A stretch of DNA of 64,000 bases from Bryobacteraceae bacterium (GCA_029975915.1 JARKOC010000177.1:372001-436000), one strand, 5' to 3'; positions 17,305 to 26,571 are shown, numbered from the stretch's first letter. Made by a program: numbers and translations. The notes: generated from the letters alone by a model not told the origin.

Positions 17305-20300
17305 ATGCGAATGAAGATCTATCTGTTCGGACTCTTTATCATTTTGGGCGCGAGATCACATGGCCAGGAGACGGCTTCCCTGGCTGGCGGCGTGATCGAC
17401 ACGACGTACAACGTAGTTGCCGATGCAAAGGTGACTCTGACCGAATTGAAGCGCGACACACGGACCACGACGGCCACAAGCGCGGACGGGTTGTATGTCT
17501 TTGAGGGCTTGCAGCCGGGCGCTTATTCGATGCAGATCGAGAAACAGGGTTTCCAGTCTCTGCGTATCGAGCGTCTGCATTTTGGCGCGCGGGACCGGTT
17601 GTCGTTGACATTCACCCTGGAACCGGCGGGAGAAGGCAAACCGGCTGTGAAGGTGGCCAACGATGTCGAACCCGTGTCAGTGGATCTGTCGTCGGCGCTG
17701 GCCTTGGAGCGCGACTATGCCGAAACCCTGCCGGTGAACGGGCGGAACCTTCAGCAGTTCATGATGTTCATGCCGGGCGTGGTGAATGCGGCGGGCGGCG
17801 TAGGCACGGCGGATGAGTTGAACGTGAATGGGTTGCAGGCAACCACGAACTATTACATGGTGGACGGGCTGAGCGCGAACCGCGGCGCAAGCGGGCGGGG
17901 AGGCATGCAAGGGGCCGGCGGCGGCGGACGCGGAGGAAACGGTGGGGCCGGCATCTCCGCCGGACGAGGTTCCGCGACGGGATTTGCGAACGACCTGCTC
18001 CCATTGGAGGCGGTCGAGCAAGTCCGCGTGCAAACGTCGACGTTCTCGCCTGAGTTCGGGCGGACGCCTGGCGCACAGATTTCGGTGACGTCTCGCGCGG
18101 GAGGCAACAAGCTGAGCGGGTCATTCTTCGGCATCTTCGGAAACGGTTCGTACGCGGCCAACGATTGGTTTGGGAACCAGTACGGCGTGGAGCGGGCGGA
18201 ACTGAAGCACCAGAATTTTGGGGGATCGATTGGCGGGCCGATCGCTGGCAACAGAACCCACTTTTTCGCCGCTTACGAAGGGCTGCGCTCCAAGCACCCG
18301 GAAAGTTCGGTGAACTACGTTCCCGACGCTGCAACGCGCACAACCGCCGCCTTGGCACTGAGGCCCTATCTGGCAGCGTTTCCCGTCGCCAACCGGACAT
18401 CCACGGTCGCAGGAACCGGGATTTTCGCTTCTTCCTACTCGAATCCTTTCGACGCCAATTCGGCGAGCGTTCGGGTGGATCATGCTTTTTCCGACAGGGT
18501 GAATGCGTTTGTCAGGGCGAGTTGGATGCCGTCTGAATGGTCTTACCGCGGCGATGAGTTGACCACTTCAAACGTGGTTACATCGGCGGAGAGCAAGCCC
18601 TGGTCGGCCGCGGGCGCGGTGACATGGGCGGCCTCGGCGAAGACGTCCAACGACCTGCGGTTCGGCTTTTCCAACAACGTGCTGACCACGGCCGTGACGA
18701 TGGATTCGTTCGGCGGCGCGACGCCATTGAGCGGTTCGCTGATCTTCCCATCAGGCGTGACAGCAGGCTCGGCCGAGTACCGGCTTGGGGTCTTGGGACT
18801 CGGTGGATATGCGGTGACGGGGGGTGCGCGCACCGAGCAGTTGCAGTGGAACCTTGTCGATAACCTGACCACGATCAAGGGAGCCCACACGTTCAAGTTC
18901 GGAGTGGATTTCCGGCGCACCACCCCCACCTACGTCCAGCGCCCATATGCCGCGGAAGTCACTTTCAACGGACTCTCGGGCGCGAGCGGCAGCCTACTAA
19001 GCGGGTCCGCCACGGCGGCGTCGATCAGTTCGAACATGCCGCGCGTGGAACCCGTGCTCAACAATTTTTCGTTCTACTTCCAGGACAATTGGAAGGCGGA
19101 CGACCGAACTACGGTGACCTATGGGTTGCGGTGGAGCGTCAATCCCGCGCCGGACGTGCGCAGCGGTTCGCCGCCGTTCGCGTTGGCCAGCGACGGCTCC
19201 ACGGTCACCCGTTTCAGCCCGCTTTATAAGACCAAGTGGAGTGACATCGGTCCGCGTTTCGGCATGGCCCACCAGTTGCAGAATTCACCTGGATGGGAGG
19301 CGGTCTTGCGGATGGGCATGGGCGTATTCCACGACCTGGGTTATGGCACGTCGCTGGCCTCATTCAACGGCGTCCCCTATTCGAGCCAGACCAATTTGAT
19401 TACACCGGCATTTCCCTTGCCGGCGGCGTCGCTGGTGGCGCCACGGTTGCCGGCATCCAAGCCGTACGGGCGGTTGAGCGTTTCCGATCCGAATCTGAAA
19501 TCGCCCAGCATCACGCAGTGGAACATCAGTCTGGAGCAGACCATCGCTCACAAGCAGACTCTTACGATGTCGTATATCGGCAATTCGAGTTCCACGCTGA
19601 TGCTGACTGAGACCCAGGCCGCCTACACGTCGGACTACTATTTCCTCCGGCTGACAAGCAACGGAGGCGAGTCCTCATACCACGCTGGCCAGTTGCAGTA
19701 CCGCCGCCGGTTCTCCACTGACTTTCTTGCGCAGTTGAGCTACACCTACGGCAATTCGATGGACACTTTGCCGGCTGTCGCCAGCCGCGGCAGTTTCGTG
19801 ACAGTCAATTCGGGGAACAAGGCGCCTTCTGACTTCGACGTCCGCCACACCTTGAATGCGTCGGCCAACTACCGGCTGCCAGGCCCGTCGAGCGGTATGG
19901 CCAGAAAGGTGTTGGGCGACTGGTGGCTCGACGGAGTGATCTCCGCGCGAACTGCACTGCCCATGGAAGTGTTGACGCTCGTTTCGCAGGAGGGCGAAGA
20001 CACCGCGGGAGAGGAGTTCATTAGTTCCTTCGCGCAGGTCCGGCCCGATTACAACGGCGACTATGAGCCCTGGCTCAGCGACGCAAACGCCCCAGGTGGG
20101 CGCCGGCTCAATGCCCTGGCGTTCACCACCCCGGAGACATCGGGGAACGGCACTCTTGGGAGAAACGCCCTGCGGGGCTTCAGCGCGTTCCAACTGGACG
20201 TCGCTCTGCGCAAGCAGGTAAGCGTCGGCGAACGCGTGAAAGTGAACGTCTTTGCCCAGGGATTCAACGTACTCAATCGCGCGAACTTCGCGAACCCGAC

Positions 20301-20445
20301 CCCGCAGGAAGGCGCAAACCTGGCCAGCCCGGCTTTTGGTTATGCAACGCGCACCCTGAACGTTTCCGGCGGCGGCGGAGCGGGTTCGATGTACCGATTC
20401 GGCAGCCCGCGTTCACTCCAGTTTGGCCTGCGTTTCACCTTCTAA
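17305..20445 (+). CDS. Oar-like TonB-dependent receptor with carboxypeptidase-regulatory domain
   Basis: The 1046-residue protein is a typical large acidobacterial receptor. After a signal peptide ending near RSHGQ comes a Cna-B/carboxypeptidase-regulatory domain (about residues 22-110: GGVIDTTYNVVADAKVTL, GLYVFEGLQPGAYSMQIEK). A plug region follows with LPVNGRNLQQFMMFMPGVV and LNVNGLQATTNYYMVDGLSA. A Gly-rich insertion sits at about residues 195-225, then FSPEFGRTPGAQISVTSRAG and a long barrel ending LQFGLRFTF. The ATG at 17305 is chosen because GGAG lies 9 bases upstream and the signal peptide follows at once. It is flanked on both sides by small barrels. Family members take up large substrates or peptides in a TonB-dependent way; the substrate here is unknown. 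Confidence 0.87.
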   Translation: MRMKIYLFGLFIILGARSHGQETASLAGGVIDTTYNVVADAKVTLTELKRDTRTTTATSADGLYVFEGLQPGAYSMQIEKQGFQSLRIERLHFGARDRLSLTFTLEPAGEGKPAVKVANDVEPVSVDLSSALALERDYAETLPVNGRNLQQFMMFMPGVVNAAGGVGTADELNVNGLQATTNYYMVDGLSANRGASGRGGMQGAGGGGRGGNGGAGISAGRGSATGFANDLLPLEAVEQVRVQTSTFSPEFGRTPGAQISVTSRAGGNKLSGSFFGIFGNGSYAANDWFGNQYGVERAELKHQNFGGSIGGPIAGNRTHFFAAYEGLRSKHPESSVNYVPDAATRTTAALALRPYLAAFPVANRTSTVAGTGIFASSYSNPFDANSASVRVDHAFSDRVNAFVRASWMPSEWSYRGDELTTSNVVTSAESKPWSAAGAVTWAASAKTSNDLRFGFSNNVLTTAVTMDSFGGATPLSGSLIFPSGVTAGSAEYRLGVLGLGGYAVTGGARTEQLQWNLVDNLTTIKGAHTFKFGVDFRRTTPTYVQRPYAAEVTFNGLSGASGSLLSGSATAASISSNMPRVEPVLNNFSFYFQDNWKADDRTTVTYGLRWSVNPAPDVRSGSPPFALASDGSTVTRFSPLYKTKWSDIGPRFGMAHQLQNSPGWEAVLRMGMGVFHDLGYGTSLASFNGVPYSSQTNLITPAFPLPAASLVAPRLPASKPYGRLSVSDPNLKSPSITQWNISLEQTIAHKQTLTMSYIGNSSSTLMLTETQAAYTSDYYFLRLTSNGGESSYHAGQLQYRRRFSTDFLAQLSYTYGNSMDTLPAVASRGSFVTVNSGNKAPSDFDVRHTLNASANYRLPGPSSGMARKVLGDWWLDGVISARTALPMEVLTLVSQEGEDTAGEEFISSFAQVRPDYNGDYEPWLSDANAPGGRRLNALAFTTPETSGNGTLGRNALRGFSAFQLDVALRKQVSVGERVKVNVFAQGFNVLNRANFANPTPQEGANLASPAFGYATRTLNVSGGGGAGSMYRFGSPRSLQFGLRFTF

Positions 20446-20460
20446 CCAGGAGCAGTTAAG

Positions 20461-21255
20461 TTGATTTCGACAATCCTGAAAACACTCCCGGCCGCGACGC
20501 TCGTGGCCAGTCTGGCTCTGGCTCAGGCGCCGGCAGCTCAGCCGCCGGCCGCGCCAGCCGCCAGCGGCACGCAACAAGCGCAGGCGCCAGTGGAAGTCAA
20601 GAGATGGAGTGGCGGTGTGAAGTTCAGTTCGGGGTTTCTGGGCTTCTTTGACGAAACTCAGCTGAACACTTTTGACTCAAGGACCTGGAGGTACGCCTCC
20701 GCCGCAACCACCGACATCTCAAACCGGCTCGGCTTCGGCCTGACCTTCGGCTATGACCTCACCAGCCGTGTGTCTCTCAATGTCGACGCCCTTTACCGCC
20801 GAGCGGGCTTCCGCTCAGGCCTGGATATCACTGAGGGCCAGGACGACGAGAATACAGAAGCAGACGATAGGAAATATACCTCCGGGTTTGAACAAACGAA
20901 GTTGGACTACTGGGACGTACCACTCACCCTTCGCGTCCATGACGGTCCCGCTTCCCGGCGTGTCCGGGGCTTTGTCGAAGCCGGCGTCGTGCTGCGCCGC
21001 GCGACGAGCGTTAGAACCTACATTGAAGTGGCCGAACCGGGCAAGACTCCGGTCGTCGACACAACTGCGGCCAAAGTGTCGAATCCGAACACCTTGGGAG
21101 GAGTGGTCGGCGCAGGCTGGGACTGGCGAACCAACCGCCAGATTCACTTTATCCCTCAACTGCGTTACACACACTGGGCCAAGCCCGTCTTCGACACGGG
21201 CAGTGCGCGCAGTTCCCGCAATCAGATCGAATTTCTGCTCGGCATCACGTTCTGA
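20461..21255 (+). CDS. Small outer-membrane beta-barrel protein (companion B)
   Basis: The 264-residue protein begins with TTG at 20461 preceded by AGGAG at 20448-20452, 15 bases after the receptor stop. A signal peptide (LVASLALAQAP) and an Ala/Pro/Gln-rich linker (residues 25-45) precede a barrel of about eight strands, with LGFGLTFGYDLTSRVSLNVD, YWDVPLTLRVHD and the terminal NQIEFLLGITF. It resembles the small barrel at 16557 in layout and at several strands, though with many substitutions. It is very likely co-expressed with the receptor before it. Function is unknown. Confidence 0.75.
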   Translation: MISTILKTLPAATLVASLALAQAPAAQPPAAPAASGTQQAQAPVEVKRWSGGVKFSSGFLGFFDETQLNTFDSRTWRYASAATTDISNRLGFGLTFGYDLTSRVSLNVDALYRRAGFRSGLDITEGQDDENTEADDRKYTSGFEQTKLDYWDVPLTLRVHDGPASRRVRGFVEAGVVLRRATSVRTYIEVAEPGKTPVVDTTAAKVSNPNTLGGVVGAGWDWRTNRQIHFIPQLRYTHWAKPVFDTGSARSSRNQIEFLLGITF

Positions 21256-21273
21256 ATCCAGTTCACATCCCCT

Positions 21274-21289
21274 CCTGGAGTAATCCAGG
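21274..21289 (+). terminator. Hairpin with GNRA-type loop after the barrel genes
   Basis: CCTGGA-GTAA-TCCAGG is a perfect 6-bp stem with a GUAA (GNRA) tetraloop, 18 bases after the stop of the second small barrel. No U tract follows, so it is a weak intrinsic terminator at best, or a 3'-end protecting hairpin. Confidence 0.3.
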
Positions 21290-21325
21290 CTCTGGTGGGC
21301 GAATGCGATTATTCCAGTCCCCGGC

Positions 21326-21355
21326 TTGCGCGGCGACGGGAGGAACGATTATAGT
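21326..21355 (+). promoter_or_regulatory. Candidate sigma-70-type promoter for purC-cvpA
   Basis: TTGCGC at 21326-21331 and TATAGT at 21350-21355 are separated by 18 bases, ending 53 bases before the purC start. The gap before purC is 153 bases, and AT content rises just downstream of the hexamers. The match is reasonable but found by eye. Confidence 0.4.
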
Positions 21356-21408
21356 CAAAGTTTCAGATATTTCAATTCATCTGAAGATCCATCGCCAGGA
21401 GTCAAATC

Positions 21409-22296
21409 ATGAATCCGCTCACTGAATCGTCCATCCCGGCACTGCCTCTCGTCGCGCGCGGCAAGGTTCGCGATGTCTACGCGGTTGGTGAGGACAAGTT
21501 GCTCATGATCGCGACCGACCGAATCTCGGCATTCGATTGCATCCTTGGCTCACCGATCCCCGACAAAGGCCGCATACTGACCCAGATCTCCCTGTTCTGG
21601 TTCGAGTTGCTGCGCGACATCGTGCCGAACCACCTTCTGTCGGCGGACGTGGACGAGTATCCAGTGGAATTGCGGGCTTATCGGGATCAACTCGAAGGCC
21701 GTTCGATGCTGGTCCGGCGCGCCAATATGGTGGACATCGAGTGCGTCGCGCGCGGCTATCTTTCCGGTTCCGGCTGGAAGGAATACCGAAGCGACGGCAC
21801 GGTTTGCGGCATCCGGTTGCCCTCGGGCCTCGTCGAAAGCTCGAAACTACCCGATCCTATTTTTACGCCGGCCACGAAGGAACAGTCGGGGCACGATATC
21901 AACATCAGCTTCGAGGTGGCTGTTGAAAAGATAGGGGCAGATCTCGCCGGACGGTTGCGCGATCTGACCCTGGCCATCTATTCAAAGGCCGCCGAATACG
22001 CCCTCACGCGCGGCATCATCATCGCCGACACCAAGTTCGAGTTCGGTTTCATTGACGGGGTCCTGACCCTCGGCGACGAAGTCCTGACGCCGGACAGTTC
22101 CAGGTTCTGGCCGGCCGCCGAGTATAAGCCGGGTGGAGCTCAACCGTCGTTTGACAAGCAGTTCGTTCGAGACTACCTGGAAACACTTCATTGGAACAAG
22201 CAGCCCCCGGCTCCCGTACTTCCTGATGACGTGGTGGCGGGAACCAGGGCGAAGTACCTGGACGCCTACACCCGTCTGACGGGAAAGACCTTGTGA
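21409..22296 (+). CDS. purC: Phosphoribosylaminoimidazole-succinocarboxamide synthase
   Basis: PurC joins aspartate to CAIR to make SAICAR in purine synthesis, in the cytoplasm with ATP. The 295-residue protein has GKVRDVYAVGEDKLLMIATDRISAFD cut by the usual ATP-site residues, IECVARGYLSGSGWKEY and DTKFEFGF, and it ends with the long C-terminal form (PDDVVAGTRAKYLDAY). The length fits the roughly 300-residue class of PurC. The ribosome site CAGGAG precedes the ATG. The stop overlaps the next start by four bases. Confidence 0.97.
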   Translation: MNPLTESSIPALPLVARGKVRDVYAVGEDKLLMIATDRISAFDCILGSPIPDKGRILTQISLFWFELLRDIVPNHLLSADVDEYPVELRAYRDQLEGRSMLVRRANMVDIECVARGYLSGSGWKEYRSDGTVCGIRLPSGLVESSKLPDPIFTPATKEQSGHDINISFEVAVEKIGADLAGRLRDLTLAIYSKAAEYALTRGIIIADTKFEFGFIDGVLTLGDEVLTPDSSRFWPAAEYKPGGAQPSFDKQFVRDYLETLHWNKQPPAPVLPDDVVAGTRAKYLDAYTRLTGKTL

Positions 22297-22859
22297 ACTG
22301 GTTGGACATTCTCATCGTCGCAATGCTGGCCGTCTTCATCGTCGAAGGCGTTACCAAGGGTTTTGTCAGGCAGATCGTCGGGCTGACGGCATTGCTGCTC
22401 GGCATCGTGCTCGGAATCTGGTTCTATGGATCGGCAGGCGCGTTCCTGTTGCCTTACGTGAGCAAGCCGGCCATTGCCAACCTGCTCGGGTTCTTATTCG
22501 TCTTCATTGGCGTCCAGTTGCTGGGCGGGCTGTTGGGCTGGTCGTTGTCCAAGGCGATGAAGGCGACTGGGTTGGGCTGGCTGGACCGGTTGATGGGCGC
22601 GGCCTTCGGGACCCTGAAGGCTGCGCTTGCCGGAGTGGTGCTGGTTCTGGCACTCACCGCGTTCCCGGTTAAACCGCTGCCGGACGCCGTGGCTCGATCC
22701 AGGTTCGCGCCATACCTGATTGACGCATCGCACGTGATCACCTACCTTGCTCCACGGGAACTTCGGGACGGCTTCGTTGAGACGTACCAACGCCTTCGCG
22801 AGTTCTGGATTAAACACGATCCGAAGTCCGGGAACAAGCTGCCATCGGCTGAGGCCTGA
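22293..22859 (+). CDS. cvpA: CvpA family membrane protein
   Basis: The 188-residue protein has four hydrophobic helices and the CvpA family start WLDILIVAMLAVFIVEGVTKGFVRQIVGL. GWLDRLMGAAFGTLKAAL is the second conserved segment. CvpA is an inner-membrane protein first described with colicin V production and located beside purF in enterobacteria; its molecular role remains unclear. Here the GTG start overlaps the purC stop (GTGA), which keeps the link to purine genes. The C-terminal 50 residues are soluble. Confidence 0.9.
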   Translation: MNWLDILIVAMLAVFIVEGVTKGFVRQIVGLTALLLGIVLGIWFYGSAGAFLLPYVSKPAIANLLGFLFVFIGVQLLGGLLGWSLSKAMKATGLGWLDRLMGAAFGTLKAALAGVVLVLALTAFPVKPLPDAVARSRFAPYLIDASHVITYLAPRELRDGFVETYQRLREFWIKHDPKSGNKLPSAEA

Positions 22860-22932
22860 CACTTTGAGGTCAGTTTGAGGCAGGATTCATTCTAATTCCG
22901 CTCGACTCCGCGCACCTGTTGATAGACTGTGG

Positions 22933-24153
22933 ATGAGGGGCCAGCCAGCGGTGTCCACCACTAGCAATGAGATCGGAGTCAGCATCCCACCAGGCGAGCA
23001 GCGCCCGGTACGGAGCTTCGCTCTCAAGCTGTTTGCGATCGCGCTCATCGTCGGGTTTCTCTACATCGGCCGCCTCTTCTTCATCGCTCTGGTCAGCGCG
23101 GTTCTGCTAGCGTTTATTCTCGAACCGGTAGTAAATCTCATGATGAGGGCCCGGCTGCCGCGCGGGCTTTCCAGTTTCATCGCTTCCGCCCTGATGCTCA
23201 CTGTGCTGTACCTGGCCGGACTTGTGGCATGGTCACAAGCGGTGGTCTTCTGGGAAGACCTGCCACTATACACCAGCCGGATCGCCGAACTGATGGATTC
23301 AGCCACCTTCCGCATCGAGCAGGTGGAAAAGGCCGCACAGGACCTGATGATCCCCAAACGGCTACGCGAGGAGGCCGCGCAGGCGGCAAAAGCGGCGCAG
23401 GCCGCCGAGGAGGCGGCGAAAAAAGCCCGAGGCACACGCGGCGCGCGCATTAGACCGGTCGAAGCGCCCATGCCGCCGCCGGTTCAGGAAGTCCGGATCA
23501 AGCAGGATGAGAGCCCGCTGGTCAACGCCGTTTACGAATGGTTGAACCGCTACTCCAATTCGCTGCTAATCGCGTCGTTTGTCCCGTTTCTGGTGTACTT
23601 CTTCCTCAGTTGGCGAGATCATTTCAGGCGCAACTTCATGAACCTCGTCCAGGGGGAGAATCGGGAGATCATCCAGCGCGCATGGGACGGAATCGGTCGC
23701 GTAGCCCGGGCTTATGTCGTCGGCAACTTTTTGCTGGGGATCCTGCTATCGATTGTGACGGCGCTTTTCCTTTATTACGTGAAGGTGCCTTACTGGCAGA
23801 TTGTCGCCCCATTGAGCGCGTTCTTGAGTCTGGTGCCGTATCTAGGGCTGCCGCTTTCCGTGCTGCCGCCGTTTCTGGCGATGCTGCCGGTCTACTCCGG
23901 ATTGCCTGCTTATGTTCTTGTCGGGGCGGTCGTGGCGTTTCTCCACTTGCTGGCGCTCAACCTCCTCTATCCAAAGGTAGTTGGATCGCGGGTCCACCTG
24001 AACCCGCTGGTGGTCACCGTGGCAATGATGTTCTGGTACCTGCTGTGGGGAGCCGCCGGATTGGTGCTTGCCATCCCGATAACGGCAGGGATGAAGGCGG
24101 TCTTTGACAGCATTCCGTCACTCCGGGGCTATGGGCGATTGCTCGGCGACTAG
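22933..24153 (+). CDS. AI-2E family transporter (PerM/TqsA-like)
   Basis: The 406-residue inner-membrane protein has about eight helices, beginning FALKLFAIALIVGFLYIGRLFFIALVSAVLLAF (residues 27-60) and ending in the family's C-terminal helices (LNPLVVTVAMMFWYLLWGAAG). The family exports small molecules such as AI-2 or acts as Na+/H+ exchangers, and the substrate here is open. Between helices 3 and 4 there is a charged Ala/Glu/Lys-rich coiled segment (about residues 135-170) followed by a Pro-rich stretch, longer than in typical members. The start ATG at 22933 has a weak ribosome site. It ends convergently with the next gene, overlapping by four bases. Confidence 0.87.
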   Translation: MRGQPAVSTTSNEIGVSIPPGEQRPVRSFALKLFAIALIVGFLYIGRLFFIALVSAVLLAFILEPVVNLMMRARLPRGLSSFIASALMLTVLYLAGLVAWSQAVVFWEDLPLYTSRIAELMDSATFRIEQVEKAAQDLMIPKRLREEAAQAAKAAQAAEEAAKKARGTRGARIRPVEAPMPPPVQEVRIKQDESPLVNAVYEWLNRYSNSLLIASFVPFLVYFFLSWRDHFRRNFMNLVQGENREIIQRAWDGIGRVARAYVVGNFLLGILLSIVTALFLYYVKVPYWQIVAPLSAFLSLVPYLGLPLSVLPPFLAMLPVYSGLPAYVLVGAVVAFLHLLALNLLYPKVVGSRVHLNPLVVTVAMMFWYLLWGAAGLVLAIPITAGMKAVFDSIPSLRGYGRLLGD

Positions 24154-24725
24154 CAACCGCGCGCGCCACCGGCCTTTTCCATGAAGTAGTAGGCGATCAT
24201 GTGGCACACGATCATGTGGCCGTCCTCGATGCGGCCCATGTGCGGATCGGCCACGCGGATCTCCAACTGCGATAGCCGGCCAAGTTGACCGCCATCGCGC
24301 CCCGTGAGCCCGATGGTTTTCATGCCGGCTGAATTGGCCCATTCGATGGCCCGGAGGACATTCGGGGAGTTGCCCGAGCCTGAGATGGCGATGAGGATGT
24401 CGCCAGGCTGGGCGAAGTTCTTGAGCGGCTCGACGAAGACGCAATCGTAGGAGACGTCGTTCGAGTACGCCGTGATGGTTGGCAGCGAGTCGGTGAGCGC
24501 CATCATCCGGAATCGCTTTTCGCGCGTATAGCTGGCTCCCTTCACCATGTCGCAGATGAAGTGCGAAGCGGTGGAAGCCGAGCCGCCGTTTCCGCATGTG
24601 AACACCTGGCGTCCCTGGTTCAGCGCCTCGTCCAGCCACTCGATGGCCGCCTGGACCTTTTCGACTGGAATTGTGTCGATAGCGCCAAGCAGTTGCTGTT
24701 TGTAATTGGTAACAAATTCACTCAT
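24150..24725 (-). CDS. gmhA: GmhA-like SIS-domain phosphoheptose isomerase
   Basis: The 191-residue protein has a single SIS domain with the GmhA features CGNGGSASTASHFICDM, TAYSNDVSYDCVFVEPLKN, ISGSGNSPNVLRAIEWA and the late EDGHMIVCHMIAYYF. GmhA converts sedoheptulose 7-phosphate to D-glycero-D-manno-heptose 7-phosphate. It is the last gene of a reverse-strand operon and overlaps the ROK kinase by four bases. The neighbours supply a heptose-kinase-like enzyme and a phosphatase, so a heptose pathway is the simplest reading. A different phosphosugar is possible, because no heptosyl nucleotidyltransferase is present. Confidence 0.85.
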   Translation of the reverse strand: MSEFVTNYKQQLLGAIDTIPVEKVQAAIEWLDEALNQGRQVFTCGNGGSASTASHFICDMVKGASYTREKRFRMMALTDSLPTITAYSNDVSYDCVFVEPLKNFAQPGDILIAISGSGNSPNVLRAIEWANSAGMKTIGLTGRDGGQLGRLSQLEIRVADPHMGRIEDGHMIVCHMIAYYFMEKAGGARGC

Positions 24726-25600
24726 AAGGATCTTCCCTTCCCCGGCTCCGCCGCCTGAACGGCCAGTTCATAAGCGCCGTAGAGCACGCTGTCGTCCCCC
24801 AGTGAGGCAGGCACGACATCGACCCTGGCGCGCGACCAGGAGGTAATGCGGCGTCTGAGTTCGGCCCGCAGCGGGGAAAAAAGCTTGTCGCCCGCCTTGG
24901 AGATGCCGCCGCCGATGACGATACGCGCAGGATTGAGCAGCATGATGGCGGACTTGAGTCCCAACGAGAGGTTCACCACATATCCCTGGACGAACGCGGG
25001 ATCCTCAAGAAGTTCGGCCACGGGCCGCCCGTGATCGCGTTCCAGCCAGAGGCCGCAGCACATGCGCTCGAAGCAGCCGTTGGCGCCGCAGAGGCAGTCG
25101 GGCCCATCAGGCCGGATGGTAAGGTGGCCGATCTCGCCCGCGTAGGAGTCCGCACCGCGGTAGACGCCTTCCTGGGTCAGAATCCCGCCGCCGATGCCTG
25201 TCGACAGCGTCATGTAAAACAAAGGACGGCAGCCCTTACCAGCTCCGTGCAGCCCCTCGCCCAGCGCGCCTACATTGGCGTCGTTGTCCATTAGAACCGG
25301 AACACCGAAGGTCTGCCGTACCGTTTCGACAAGATCGAATCCTTCCCATCCGCCTACATGCGTTGATAAGACAACAGACTGCGTGGCGAAGTTCACCGGC
25401 CCGCCAAATCCAATCCCTACGGCAGCAATCGTTCCACCGACGCCCCAAGACTGAACGATCTCGGGAAACCTGGACGTCATCCAACCAGGACCGCCCTCGC
25501 GATCAGTGGGACGTGACTCGCGATGCACCATCCGGCCTGACGCGTCAAACAGCGCAAGGGCGAATTTCGTTCCGCCGATGTCGATCGCGAGGTAGTTCAC
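24722..25600 (-). CDS. ROK family sugar kinase (glucokinase-like)
   Basis: The 292-residue protein has the ATP motif AIDIGGTKFALAL at the start, the catalytic region VLMDNDANVGALGE and TLSTGIGGGI. The ROK zinc site is GHLTIRPDGPDCLCGANGCFE. Substrate in this family ranges over glucose, N-acetylmannosamine and others. It overlaps the genes on both sides by four bases (ATGA), so it belongs to the same operon as the GmhA-like isomerase and the RfaE1-like kinase. Why two sugar kinases sit together is not obvious. Confidence 0.9.
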   Translation of the reverse strand: MNYLAIDIGGTKFALALFDASGRMVHRESRPTDREGGPGWMTSRFPEIVQSWGVGGTIAAVGIGFGGPVNFATQSVVLSTHVGGWEGFDLVETVRQTFGVPVLMDNDANVGALGEGLHGAGKGCRPLFYMTLSTGIGGGILTQEGVYRGADSYAGEIGHLTIRPDGPDCLCGANGCFERMCCGLWLERDHGRPVAELLEDPAFVQGYVVNLSLGLKSAIMLLNPARIVIGGGISKAGDKLFSPLRAELRRRITSWSRARVDVVPASLGDDSVLYGAYELAVQAAEPGKGRSL

Positions 25601-26571
25601 AGCCGCGCCTCCGCCGCCAGAACCTCCTCGGGCGAAGCCGTGCCGGTCCCCTTTTTCATAATGGTGACCGACGTGACGAGATTGCCGAATCGCGCCGCCT
25701 CGACCGGCGAAGCGCCGGCAGCCAGTGACAATGTCGTGCCTGCCGAAAAACTATCGCCCGCGCCGCAGATATCCACAGGCTTTTCGACCGGGATTGTCGG
25801 GACCAGCGTCGCGGAGTCTCCATCGAAGACCATTACGCCCTCGGGCCCGCGGGTTACGAACATCAGAGGATGATCAACGGTCCGGCGCAAACCGCCCAGA
25901 TCCGCAACACCAAGCCGGGCACAGGCCTCCGCGGCCTCGCGTTCGTTTGGCTTCACAATCACGTGACGGAAGCGCTCGATCCTCATGCGAGAATCGACCA
26001 AAATGACCGGCGCTCCGGGTCTCTTGGCGATCCCGGCAAGCGCCTCGCGCACAGCTGGAGTGACAACGCCTCCTGATTCAGTTTCCGCCTGGTCCGCGAC
26101 AAGAATCGCGTCGTATTGAGGTGCGGCGTCAAGAAGGCGTCCGACCACTTCCTTGTCGATCGCGGCCGGCGGCGGCGGAGATACATAATCGATCCGGCCC
26201 AGATCCTCATCCCCAGTATCGGCGTTCAGCAGTTTGGTGTAGGTAAAAGTCGGCAATGGCGAAGTGACCAGCAAAGACGCGTCCGCGCCAACGTTGGCCA
26301 GAGCCTGACGCAATTCGTAGCCGTGTCCGTCGTCGCCGATCAGCCCCAGTACCGACACCTTTCCGCAGCCGAGCGCCCGGAGATTGTTGGCCACGGTCCC
26401 GCCCGCCCCGGCCGTGATCACAGTACTCGTCACCGCGACGCGGTCAATTCCGGTCTCTCGTGACGGCTCGGTGAGCGCCGGCGAATACGTGCACCAGCGG
26501 TCGAGACAAATGTCGCCGACGACAAGGGCCCTCAGCCCGGCGAATCGATCAAGTATCTCCCTGGCGGTCAT
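25597..26571 (-). CDS. PfkB-family kinase, RfaE1/HldA-like (heptose 7-phosphate kinase domain)
   Basis: The 324-residue protein is a ribokinase-fold kinase resembling the kinase half of HldE. It shows VVGDICLDRWCTYSP, AGGTVANNLRALGCGKVSVLG, LVDSRMRIERFRHVIVKPNE, and the catalytic GAGDSFSAGTTLSLAAG. HldA-type enzymes make heptose 1,7-bisphosphate from heptose 7-phosphate. The nucleotidyltransferase half of HldE is absent, so this is the stand-alone kinase form. The ATG at 26571 has an excellent ribosome site (AGGAGGAGG), although the frame is open 76 codons further upstream. It overlaps the ROK gene by four bases. Confidence 0.88.
   Translation of the reverse strand: MTAREILDRFAGLRALVVGDICLDRWCTYSPALTEPSRETGIDRVAVTSTVITAGAGGTVANNLRALGCGKVSVLGLIGDDGHGYELRQALANVGADASLLVTSPLPTFTYTKLLNADTGDEDLGRIDYVSPPPPAAIDKEVVGRLLDAAPQYDAILVADQAETESGGVVTPAVREALAGIAKRPGAPVILVDSRMRIERFRHVIVKPNEREAAEACARLGVADLGGLRRTVDHPLMFVTRGPEGVMVFDGDSATLVPTIPVEKPVDICGAGDSFSAGTTLSLAAGASPVEAARFGNLVTSVTIMKKGTGTASPEEVLAAEARL

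Noticed and set aside
25942..25950. The CCAAACGAA core in the RfaE1-like kinase taken alone as a special site
   Set aside because: Here the word encodes the conserved KPNE motif of the kinase, so this single copy may be protein-driven; it is counted only in the core total.
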